From a bacterium (GTDB lineage: Bacteria; SZUA-79; Acidulodesulfobacterales; Acidulodesulfobacteraceae), in the NCBI GenBank assembly GCA_021803845.1, contig JAJZLA010000131.1, forward strand, positions 1 through 5,625: 5,625 bases of DNA, written 5' to 3'. The position numbers and the translations under genes were made by a program. Positions 1 through 5,625 of the stretch are shown here, one piece after another. Position 1 is the first letter of the stretch. The number at the start of each line of letters is the position of its first letter. The notes beneath the pieces were generated by a model. That model saw only the letters and a list, made by a program, of their open reading frames with translations. It ran no database searches and was not told the DNA's origin.

Positions 1-1
1 G

Positions 2-628
2 ACCGAAGAATTAGAAAAAAAAGCTGGAGAAGACGCACAGGTTCAAAGCCGGGCGGCAGGTGCAGAAACAGCCAAGCAGGCTGCGCCTCCGGAGGACGAA
101 GACGACAATATCAGCTGGGAGGATGCCTTTAAAGAGGAAGAAGCCGCTAATGCCGGCGCAGGGGCAAATGCTTCGTCCGAAAGCACCGCACCTGCGGAAC
201 AAAGCCAAGCGGGCGGCAATACCGTGACGACTACGGCATCCGACGCCGTAGATTTGGGAGTCGAAGATATTAAACCTGCAAAAAATGAAACTGCGCAACC
301 AACTCCTAAAAAACCCGTAAAAAAATTAGAATTTGCGTCGTTCGACGAATCCGATAAAACTACCGAACCGCCAAAAAATTTGGATTTTATTCTAGATATT
401 CCTCTTACTATATCTGTAGAGTTGGGAAGGACAAAAATGGTTATTAACGATATGCTTCAGCTTGGACAGGGTTCGGTCATAGAACTTGCAAAACTTGCCG
501 GCGAACCTTTGGATATATACGTTAACGGCAAACTTATGGCGAGGGGAGAGGTTGTTTTGGTCAACGATAAATTCGGCGTAAGGCTGACTGATATTATAAG
601 CCCGGTAGAAAGGGTTAAAAAACTTTAA
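2..628 (+). CDS. fliN: FliN, flagellar motor switch (C-ring) protein, 5' partial
   Basis: The frame is open from the left edge, so the true start lies outside the window; 208 codons plus TAA are visible. FliN forms the lower part of the cytoplasmic C-ring, sets rotation direction with FliM and FliG, and docks the FliH-FliI export ATPase complex. The C-terminal SpoA domain (about 377-625) is textbook: LDFILDIP, then SVELGRTKM, GSVIEL, LAGEPLDIYVNGKLMARGEV and KFGVRLTDIISPVERVKKL. Upstream at 107-145 is an acidic segment with SWEDAFKEEE, resembling the short Trp/Ala/Glu motif near the N-terminus of enterobacterial FliN (LWAEALSEQ). The rest of the N-terminal part is an Ala/Glu/Gly/Pro-rich linker, probably disordered and more GC-rich than its neighbours. 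The first in-window start codon, GTG at 224, would delete that motif, so it is not the real start. fliO begins one nucleotide after the stop. Confidence 0.97.
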   Translation, partial: TEELEKKAGEDAQVQSRAAGAETAKQAAPPEDEDDNISWEDAFKEEEAANAGAGANASSESTAPAEQSQAGGNTVTTTASDAVDLGVEDIKPAKNETAQPTPKKPVKKLEFASFDESDKTTEPPKNLDFILDIPLTISVELGRTKMVINDMLQLGQGSVIELAKLAGEPLDIYVNGKLMARGEVVLVNDKFGVRLTDIISPVERVKKL

Positions 629-629
629 T

Positions 630-1985
630 ATGCTTAATAAATTAAACATGAATAAAATTAAATCGTTATTTTATACTTTTTGCTATATTTCCGCGGTTTT
701 GATTTTTTTAACCGCCGCCGCCTTTAATAAAGCATATGCAGAAAGCGGTTTGACGTTAAAAGGAATTTCGGTTTCGGAAAGCAAAAAAAATAATTCTTAT
801 TTTATATGGTTCAGATTTAACGGCAAACCGCAAAACGTTTTAAAAAATATGGTTTATAAAAAATACGGCATTGAAGCCGTTTTTAATAATACTGTTTCTT
901 ATGCGTCCGCGCGACAGTCCAAGTTTGTAAATTTTAAAGGCAGCAGGCTTTTTAAAGCTGCTGAAATTATACCGTCGGGCAATTCTGGGCTGGATGCCGT
1001 CGTTTATTTTAACAAAAATATAAAAATAGCAAGGAAAGACGTCTTTGCTTCTTTTTACCGCAATTATTTAGTTATTAAAATAGTCCACGAATTTCCCGCA
1101 GGTATATTTAAAAACGTAGGCAAGAAAAATGCCGTCTTGGCAAATAAAGCCGCTAACGGCAAAAAAAGCAGGGTTAACAACACGGTATTTAAAAATCATA
1201 TTAAACATTCTGCCGCGTCGAATTCCGGCGCTTTCTCCAACGCAAAACATTTAAATTCAAAAAATACTTCTTTGAAAAAACCTGCCGGTTTAAATATGGG
1301 TTTTGAAGCCGTTAAAACCGCAGTTTATTTAGCTATTATTATCGGTATGATTTACGGTATATATTTCTTTATGAATAAATTTAAAAATAAGGTTTCTGCT
1401 AAAGAAAAAATTAACAGCCTGAAAATAATATCTTCTATTAATCTCGGCAATAAAAAATCTATCCTGCTTATAGAAGTAAATAAAGAATTTTTTTTAGTAG
1501 GGGTTTCGCCTTCAAATATTCAGATGATAGGGCGCTTGCAGGGAGTCCCTGGTCTGCAAAATTCAGAGATTTCCGATTACGCAGACAAACAAGACAAAAC
1601 CCCTGTAAAAGCGATAAAAGAATCTAAAGAAATTAAAGGAAAAAGCGTCAAACAATTTAATCCCGAAGCTTATGCGGCATACGATGAAACAGCCGGTTAC
1701 GAGAACGCTGGTTCGGACGATACCGGAAATGCGGTAAACGCTCCGTTCGTCAGTCCTTCGCCCGCCGTAAAAACATACGGCAGATTTGCCGACGTTATGA
1801 GGGAAAAGGTCGGCGGGCGTTCGGAACATCTGGAAAATACAGGAACGGATGCTTTCGATAAATCTTCTAAAGTTAAAAACATCAACGAAGCTAAATTTAA
1901 AAACAAAGCCGATAATATATTTTTCGATATAGAAGAAAGACTTAAGGGACTGATGGAGAGCGATGTTAAAAGTAAAAAGCTTTAA
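630..1985 (+). CDS. fliO: FliO, flagellar export-gate assembly protein, unusually long form
   Basis: FliO is a membrane protein that helps FliP oligomerise during assembly of the FliP-Q-R export gate. This one has 451 residues, against about 125 in Salmonella. Residues 1-37 look like a signal peptide (Lys-rich start, hydrophobic core 18-31, cleavage after AYA, A37). Residues 41-155 form a beta-rich extracytoplasmic region that could be an AMIN-like domain (weak resemblance only). A Lys/Asn/Ser-rich linker (about 160-222) leads to one membrane segment (about 228-248). Residues 264-302 match the FliO core: SLKIISSINLG, KKSILLIEVN, FFLVGVSPSNIQMIG. A polar tail of about 145 residues follows, ending in an amphipathic stretch (NIFFDIEERLKGLM). 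The ATG at 630 lies 1 nt after fliN, with only a distant AGAAAGGG; ATG at 648 (codon 7) is a possible alternative. Its last 23 nt overlap fliP. The family call rests on the core segment plus position. Confidence 0.88.
   Translation: MLNKLNMNKIKSLFYTFCYISAVLIFLTAAAFNKAYAESGLTLKGISVSESKKNNSYFIWFRFNGKPQNVLKNMVYKKYGIEAVFNNTVSYASARQSKFVNFKGSRLFKAAEIIPSGNSGLDAVVYFNKNIKIARKDVFASFYRNYLVIKIVHEFPAGIFKNVGKKNAVLANKAANGKKSRVNNTVFKNHIKHSAASNSGAFSNAKHLNSKNTSLKKPAGLNMGFEAVKTAVYLAIIIGMIYGIYFFMNKFKNKVSAKEKINSLKIISSINLGNKKSILLIEVNKEFFLVGVSPSNIQMIGRLQGVPGLQNSEISDYADKQDKTPVKAIKESKEIKGKSVKQFNPEAYAAYDETAGYENAGSDDTGNAVNAPFVSPSPAVKTYGRFADVMREKVGGRSEHLENTGTDAFDKSSKVKNINEAKFKNKADNIFFDIEERLKGLMESDVKSKKL
1955..1960 (+). 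promoter_or_regulatory. Ribosome binding site of fliP
   Basis: GGAGAG ends two bases before the ATG at 1963, with GGAG four bases away from it. It lies inside the fliO coding sequence and selects the 1963 start over the in-frame ATGs at 2020 and 2053, which lack a comparable site. It places fliP initiation within the translated end of fliO, consistent with translational coupling. Confidence 0.75.
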
Positions 1986-2673
1986 AAACACTTCGCTTTT
2001 AGCTTTGCCTGCTATAACTATGACCGGCCATGCGGCGCATTCGCAGGTATCTATGCTTATACAGATACTTCTTATTTTCACCGTCATTTCTATAGCGCCT
2101 TCTATCTTGATTATGATGACTTCTTTCGTAAGAATAGTCGTAGTGTTGTCTTTTTTAAGGACTTCCCTCGGGCTAACGACGGAACCTCCAAATCAGGTAA
2201 TAATCGGATTGAGTCTTTTTCTTACTTTTTTTATAATGGCTCCGGTTATAAGTTCGGTGTATAAAAATGCTTACGTCCCATACACCAAAGGCTTTATAGG
2301 AATTAAAAAAGCTTATAAAATAGGAATTCAGCCGGTCAGAGGTTTTATGCTTAAACAGACGAGACTGAAAGATCTGGAACTTTTCGTTAAAATGTCTAAA
2401 ATCAAGAACGTCAAATCGCCTAAGGACGTGCCGACTTACGTTCTCGTTCCGGCATTTATAGTAAGCGAACTTACTACCGCTTTCGAGATAAGTTTTCTTA
2501 TTTATCTTCCGTTTTTGATATTAGACCTTGTGGTTTCGAGTCTTTTAATGTCTATGGGCATGATGATGCTGCCGCCCACCATGATATCGCTTCCGTTTAA
2601 GCTTATGCTTTTCGTTATGGTAAACGGCTGGTATTTGGTAATAGGTTCTTTGGTGCAGAGTTTTCATACATAG
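1963..2673 (+). CDS. fliP: FliP, flagellar type III export gate protein
   Basis: FliP is the main subunit of the FliP5-Q4-R1 export gate that substrates cross to leave the cytoplasm. The 236-residue product is close to the usual length (about 245 in E. coli). Conserved blocks are MMTSFVRIVVVLSFLR (51-66), PPNQVIIGLSLFLTFFIMAP (75-94), FMLKQTR (128-134), PAFIVSELTTAFEI (163-176), PFLILDLVVSSLLMSMGMMM (183-202), and PPTMISLPFKLMLFV followed by GWYLVIGSL. Membrane segments lie near 30-50, 77-98, 172-195 and 208-230, with a polar extracytoplasmic loop around 100-160. FliP proteins normally carry a cleaved signal peptide; here the first 28 residues are a short Lys-containing leader with only a brief hydrophobic run and a possible GHA-AH cleavage site. 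The start is chosen from the good ribosome site. It overlaps fliO by 23 nt, and fliQ follows after 23 nt. Confidence 0.98.
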   Translation: MLKVKSFKNTSLLALPAITMTGHAAHSQVSMLIQILLIFTVISIAPSILIMMTSFVRIVVVLSFLRTSLGLTTEPPNQVIIGLSLFLTFFIMAPVISSVYKNAYVPYTKGFIGIKKAYKIGIQPVRGFMLKQTRLKDLELFVKMSKIKNVKSPKDVPTYVLVPAFIVSELTTAFEISFLIYLPFLILDLVVSSLLMSMGMMMLPPTMISLPFKLMLFVMVNGWYLVIGSLVQSFHT

Positions 2674-2685
2674 CGGCAAATAAGC

Positions 2686-2690
2686 AGGAG
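2686..2690 (+). promoter_or_regulatory. Ribosome binding site of fliQ
   Basis: AGGAG lies six bases before the ATG at 2697, in the 23-nt gap between fliP and fliQ. It is a canonical Shine-Dalgarno site and fixes the fliQ start. Confidence 0.85.
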
Positions 2691-2696
2691 ATAAAT

Positions 2697-2975
2697 ATGT
2701 CAGTTGCGTTCGTAAATTTTATAATTCAAAAAGTAATACTTACGGTTTTATATTTAAGCGCGCCTCCTCTTATAGCGAGCCTTGCGATAGGAATACTTAT
2801 AAGTATGTTTCAGGCCGTTACGCAGCTTCAGGACCAGACGCTTACTTTTGTTCCTAAAATTATCGTAGTAATAGTCGTTTTGCTAATTTTTGGACCATGG
2901 ATGCTGAACGTTATGGGGAATTTTGCTACGGCAATTTTTTCTCATTTTCCCGAATATATAATGGGAGGAAGCTGA
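2697..2975 (+). CDS. fliQ: FliQ, flagellar type III export gate protein
   Basis: FliQ is a small two-helix membrane protein; four copies wrap around the FliP-FliR core of the export gate. The product has 92 residues, near the usual 86-90. Two hydrophobic hairpin segments (about 13-38 and 53-78) flank the signature cytoplasmic loop. Conserved residues visible are LSAPPLIASLAIGILISMFQ (20-39), then AVTQLQDQTLTFVPK (40-54), and GPWML (66-70). The C-terminus (HFPEYIMGGS) is also typical in length. The start is fixed by an AGGAG six bases upstream. The stop TGA is separated from the fliR TTG by one base, and the fliR ribosome site lies inside the last codons of fliQ, so the two are probably translationally coupled. 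Confidence 0.98.
   Translation: MSVAFVNFIIQKVILTVLYLSAPPLIASLAIGILISMFQAVTQLQDQTLTFVPKIIVVIVVLLIFGPWMLNVMGNFATAIFSHFPEYIMGGS
2963..2968 (+). promoter_or_regulatory. Ribosome binding site of fliR, supports a TTG start
   Basis: GGGAGG lies eight bases before TTG at 2977, within the end of fliQ. No ATG exists at a similar distance in the fliR frame; the first in-frame ATG (3019) would fall inside the first membrane segment and has no such site. This decides the TTG start. Confidence 0.8.
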
Positions 2976-2976
2976 T

Positions 2977-3771
2977 TTGCCGTCAATTATAATACATCAA
3001 TATCTTTTAATAGAATTTATGCTGATATTTTTCAGGATCATAGCAATGATAGTCGCTCTTCCGTTTATCGGCAGTTCTTCCGTCCCAAGCTGGGCAAAGA
3101 TAGGTCTGGCTTTTTTCATGTCGTTAATAGTCTATCCTTTGGTCGTTAAAACTCAGATAATTCCCCATCTAACCTTGCCGGAGCTGATTTTGGCAGTTAT
3201 ATCCCAAGTTCTTATAGGTATTATTTTCGGATATTTAGTTCTTATAATTTTTACCGGCATAGAAGTCGCAGGACAGCTTATAAGCAATATGGTAGGTTTT
3301 GGAATGATAAGCCTTCTAAACCCGCTTATGTCTAATCAGCAGGTTTCTTTAATATCGAATTTGCAGAACTACGTAGCTCTCATAATTTTTATCCAGACGT
3401 CCGCTTTTTTCTTTGTAATAGAGGGAATATACAGAAGTTTTCAAACTATACCTCTGACTTTCGTCAATTTTTCCCCGCATATTTTCCAATATTTAGTTTT
3501 AAAGTCCAACGACATTTTCTTAATAGGTTTGGATATAAGTATTCCTATAGTTCTGGTAGCGATAATATTAAACGTAATTATCGCTCTTATGGGAAGAATC
3601 GCGCCGCAATTTAATATTTTTGCCGTAGGTTTTCCTATAACTATAGCGGTAGGACTTCTAATGCTTTACGTTACGGCGCCGTATTTTACCGATTACGTAA
3701 CGCAGTCTTTCGGAGGTTTAAAGACGGAATTCAATCATATGATAAATTATATGGCATATATTAAAAAATAA
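2977..3771 (+). CDS. fliR: FliR, flagellar type III export gate protein
   Basis: FliR is the single-copy subunit that caps the FliP ring and completes the export channel. The product has 264 residues, the usual size (about 260), with about six strongly hydrophobic segments (roughly 8-30, 40-60, 70-95, 127-150, 180-205, 214-238). Family landmarks are the N-terminal LIFFRIIAMIVALPFIGS with PSWAKIGLAFFMSLIVYPLV, the LIGIIFGYLV segment, EVAGQLISNMVGFGMISLLN (96-115), GIYRSFQTIPL (150-160), and ALMGRIAPQFNIFAVGFPI (203-221) followed by a hydrophobic GLLMLYVTAP. Translation starts at TTG, supported by the ribosome site in fliQ. It is separate from FlhB here, unlike the fused FliR-FlhB of some clostridia. 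It is followed by the only sizeable gap in the operon. Confidence 0.97.
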   Translation: MPSIIIHQYLLIEFMLIFFRIIAMIVALPFIGSSSVPSWAKIGLAFFMSLIVYPLVVKTQIIPHLTLPELILAVISQVLIGIIFGYLVLIIFTGIEVAGQLISNMVGFGMISLLNPLMSNQQVSLISNLQNYVALIIFIQTSAFFFVIEGIYRSFQTIPLTFVNFSPHIFQYLVLKSNDIFLIGLDISIPIVLVAIILNVIIALMGRIAPQFNIFAVGFPITIAVGLLMLYVTAPYFTDYVTQSFGGLKTEFNHMINYMAYIKK

Positions 3772-3820
3772 CAGTAAAATAAAATACATAACAACTAATA
3801 ATTAATGTAATAAATTAAAT
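3772..3820 (+). other. AT-rich fliR-flhB intergenic gap, no recognisable ribosome site
   Basis: These 49 bases contain only about six G or C. No purine-rich Shine-Dalgarno sequence, no convincing inverted repeat and no terminator is seen. An in-frame TAA at 3803-3805, with no start codon after it, means flhB cannot begin upstream of 3821. The composition could allow a sigma-70-like -10 element (for example TACATA near 3785), but no paired -35 is convincing, and no sigma-54 or sigma-28 motif is seen. Whether it is a spacer, an internal promoter or an unstructured A/U-rich leader cannot be told from sequence alone. Confidence 0.4.
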
Positions 3821-4903
3821 ATGGCGGAAGATCAGTTCGACAAGTCGGAACAGCCCACTCCCAAACGTATTCAGGATGCAAGGGAAAAAGGGCAGGTAAT
3901 GAAATCTAGGGAGGTGACGACCGCTTTCGTTTTCGTCGCCGTAATAATATATCTCTATTTTAATATTTCGCATATAGGCAATATCATCGACGACCGTTTG
4001 GTATATTTTTTATCTAATTTTTCCAATTTAAATTTAGGCTATACGGGATGTATAAAAATTATCGACGATTTGATTTATACGGTAGTTTATGCTATTCTTC
4101 CTTTTATCCTGTTGGTTTTAGCGGCTTCGGTGATTTCAAATCTTATGCAAGTAGGCTTTTTACTGACCTTCGAGCCGCTTATTCCTGATATTACAAAAAT
4201 AGACCCGGTTTCAGGCGTTAAAAGATTTTTTTCTCTCCAGTCGGTAAACGAACTCGTAAAATCTATTTTTAAATTTTTCGTATTAACGGCTATAGCATAT
4301 TTTACAATCGATCCTTATTTAAAAAAGATATTGGTATTGCAGTATATGACCCCTTCATACGATGCGTTTTTTACGCTTAAAATCATTTATAAACTTTTTT
4401 TTAATATCATTATGGCCTTGATAGTTCTTGCGATAGCCGATTATTTTTTTCAGAAATACAAGTATAACAAAGGGCTGATGATGACCAAGCAGGAAGTAAA
4501 AGACGAAGCCAAACAATTTGAAGGCGACCAGCAGGTTAAAGGAAAAATAAGAAAAATGCAGAGGGAAATCGCAAGAAGAAAAATTTTAAAAGAGGTTAAG
4601 AATGCCCATGTAGTAATTACAAACCCGACGCATTTTGCGGTAGCCTTAAAATACGACAATAAAAAACAAAACGCTCCCGTCGTGATTGCTAAGGGAGCAG
4701 ACAACCTTGCTATGCTTATTAAAAAAATAGCAAAGGATAACGGTATTCCGACGGTCGAAAATAAAATGGTGGCGCGCGCGCTTTACGAGACATGCGAACC
4801 TGGGCAGGCTATTCCGGCATCGCTTTATAAAGCGGTAGCAGAAATACTTGCCCATTTATATACCACGAATCAAAAATTTAAACAGATATGGAGCTTTATT
4901 TAA
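3821..4903 (+). CDS. flhB: FlhB, flagellar export substrate-specificity switch protein
   Basis: FlhB binds the FliP-Q-R gate and switches export from rod/hook to filament substrates after cleaving itself. The product has 360 residues, a standard length. The N-terminus holds the family signature (DKSEQPTPKRIQDAREKGQV, residues 7-26). Four membrane segments follow (about 34-50, 84-110, 147-164, 187-209), with the conserved FEPLIPDITKIDPVSGVKRF loop (117-136) between the second and third. The cytoplasmic linker carries MTKQEVKDEAKQFEGD (221-236) and REIARRKIL. The autocleavage site NPTH is intact at residues 268-271 (nt 4622-4633), with cleavage expected between N268 and P269. The C-terminal domain (VALKYD, APVVIAKGAD, IPTVENKMVARALYE, AVAEILA) is complete. 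The start is set by the conserved N-terminus although no ribosome site is visible. flhA begins 3 nt after the stop. Confidence 0.98.
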   Translation: MAEDQFDKSEQPTPKRIQDAREKGQVMKSREVTTAFVFVAVIIYLYFNISHIGNIIDDRLVYFLSNFSNLNLGYTGCIKIIDDLIYTVVYAILPFILLVLAASVISNLMQVGFLLTFEPLIPDITKIDPVSGVKRFFSLQSVNELVKSIFKFFVLTAIAYFTIDPYLKKILVLQYMTPSYDAFFTLKIIYKLFFNIIMALIVLAIADYFFQKYKYNKGLMMTKQEVKDEAKQFEGDQQVKGKIRKMQREIARRKILKEVKNAHVVITNPTHFAVALKYDNKKQNAPVVIAKGADNLAMLIKKIAKDNGIPTVENKMVARALYETCEPGQAIPASLYKAVAEILAHLYTTNQKFKQIWSFI

Positions 4904-4906
4904 AAA

Positions 4907-5625
4907 ATGGCTGAAAGAGCTGAAAACGCGGCGGTCATGCCCCGCAATATATTTTTTAGAAACACGGACGTAATGCTGGCGCTCCTTTTCATGATGATTA
5001 TAGGGCTTATGGTTATACCTGTAACTACGTGGATGCTCGATATATTTCTGACTTTTTCGATATCTTTCGGCATAATTATTCTTCTTATTTCTATTTACGT
5101 TTTAAGGCCGTTGGAATTTTCGGTTTTCCCGACTATTCTTTTGACGGCGACCCTTTTCCGTCTTTCTTTAGAAATAGCCGCTACAAGACTTATACTGCTT
5201 TACGGCTACAAAGGTCCGGATGCGGCAGGCATCGTAATACAGTCTTTCGGGCAGTTCGTCGTAGGCGGAAACTTTGCGGTAGGAATAGTAATATTTATAA
5301 TTTTTATAGTAATAAATTTCTTGGTTATTACAAAGGGTGCGACCAGGGTAGCCGAAGTATCGGCAAGATTTACGTTAGACGCATTGCCGGGCAAGCAGAT
5401 GTCTATAGATGCTGAACTTAATTCTGGTTTTATAACAGATGCGGAAGCAAGGAAAAAAAGATTAGACTTAACTAAAGAAGTGGACTTTTACGGTTCCATG
5501 GACGGCGCAAGCAAATTCGTAAGAGGAGACGTAGTAGCGGCTATAATCATTATTATAGTAAACATAATAGGCGGACTTCTTATAGGAATATTTCAGCATC
5601 ATATGTCTATTTTGCAGGCCGCTTC
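4907..5625 (+). CDS. flhA: FlhA, flagellar export apparatus ring protein, 3' partial
   Basis: FlhA forms the nonameric export ring that uses proton motive force to drive substrate translocation. The frame runs open from ATG 4907 to the window edge: 239 codons of about 690 expected, so the cytoplasmic substrate/chaperone-docking domain is not seen. Membrane segments lie near 21-39, 42-65, 74-90, 122-141 and 210-230. The family signature runs from R147 (RVAEVSARFTLDALPGKQM) into SIDAEL, followed by EVDFYGSMDGASKFVRGD (191-208). Numbering is collinear with enterobacterial FlhA: R147, R154, D158 and D208, charged residues implicated in proton coupling, are all present. Oddities are Glu at 89, where flagellar FlhA has Asn (RLSLEIAATR), and Glu instead of Asp at 170. 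The ATG is 3 nt after flhB with only a GGAG 13 bases upstream, so coupling to flhB translation is likely. Confidence 0.98.
   Translation, partial: MAERAENAAVMPRNIFFRNTDVMLALLFMMIIGLMVIPVTTWMLDIFLTFSISFGIIILLISIYVLRPLEFSVFPTILLTATLFRLSLEIAATRLILLYGYKGPDAAGIVIQSFGQFVVGGNFAVGIVIFIIFIVINFLVITKGATRVAEVSARFTLDALPGKQMSIDAELNSGFITDAEARKKRLDLTKEVDFYGSMDGASKFVRGDVVAAIIIIIVNIIGGLLIGIFQHHMSILQAA

Noticed and set aside
1..230. Higher GC content as a sign of horizontal transfer
   Set aside because: The shift follows the Ala/Gly/Pro/Glu-rich composition of the FliN linker and the same protein continues into AT-rich sequence with a canonical SpoA domain.
11..298. Cys-rich open frame on the - strand opposite fliN
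   Set aside because: The Cys and Arg content is the reverse complement of the Ala/Gly/Glu-rich FliN linker; there is no ribosome site or family resemblance.
224..628. FliN starting at the GTG at 224
   Set aside because: The same frame is open to the window edge and upstream codons encode a Trp/acidic motif resembling the FliN N-terminus, so the protein starts outside the window.
1563..2087. Open frame of 174 codons on the - strand
   Set aside because: It lies antisense across fliO and the start of fliP, has no recognisable domain, and is explained by the A/T-biased codon use of the sense genes.
3205..3207. Gln at FliR residue 77, where many FliR proteins have Glu
   Set aside because: E. 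coli FliR, as I recall it, also has Gln in this segment (QQILIG), so it is ordinary variation.
5029..5415. Open frame of 128 codons on the + strand
   Set aside because: It is an out-of-frame shadow inside flhA; the flhA frame carries the full FlhA signature and is open throughout.
630..5625. Possibility that this is a virulence-type injectisome locus rather than a flagellar one
   Set aside because: The neighbouring flagellar-type FliN, the FliO gene and the fliNOPQR-flhBA order are flagellar; injectisome loci lack FliO.

Overview
The window is a stretch of a bacterial flagellar operon, all on the + strand. It encodes the end of the C-ring switch protein FliN, followed by the complete membrane core of the flagellar type III export apparatus: fliO, fliP, fliQ, fliR and flhB, and then the first 239 codons of flhA. 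The identifications of FliN, FliP, FliQ, FliR, FlhB and FlhA rest on long blocks of residues that are diagnostic for each family. FliO is called from its conserved cytoplasmic segment, its membrane topology and its position. Nothing in the window is a mobile element, RNA gene, CRISPR array or obvious horizontal insertion.

Organism: the DNA is AT-rich (roughly 35-42% GC by eye) and makes heavy use of ATA for Ile and AGA/AGG for Arg. Cleavable-signal-peptide architecture in FliO, with a predicted domain outside the cytoplasmic membrane, fits a diderm better than a Firmicute. The gene order fliN-O-P-Q-R-flhB-flhA is common in Deltaproteobacteria-like lineages, Firmicutes, spirochaetes and others. 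My best guess is a low-GC, Deltaproteobacteria-related lineage, but this is a low-confidence inference and the exact taxon cannot be read from the window.

Layout: 1-628 is the 3' part of fliN (an Ala/Glu-rich linker, then the SpoA domain). Positions 630-1985 are an unusually long fliO, 1963-2673 fliP, 2697-2975 fliQ, 2977-3771 fliR (TTG start), 3821-4903 flhB and 4907-5625 flhA (cut by the window edge). Junctions are tight: gaps of 1, 23, 1 and 3 nt and one 23-nt overlap. The exception is a 49-nt, extremely AT-rich gap before flhB. Co-transcription and translational coupling are therefore expected. There is no stretch over 50 bases without a gene, and I see no terminator.

How the genes work together: FliP, FliQ and FliR form the helical export gate, with FliO helping FliP assemble. 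FlhB joins the gate and switches substrate class after self-cleavage at its NPTH motif. FlhA forms the ring that couples proton motive force to export. FliN in the C-ring docks the FliH-FliI ATPase complex and takes part in rotational switching. No previously undescribed system is visible. The features most worth a second look are the long FliO with its extra domain and tail, two substitutions in otherwise near-invariant FlhA positions, the degenerate leader of FliP, and the ribosome-site-less flhB start.
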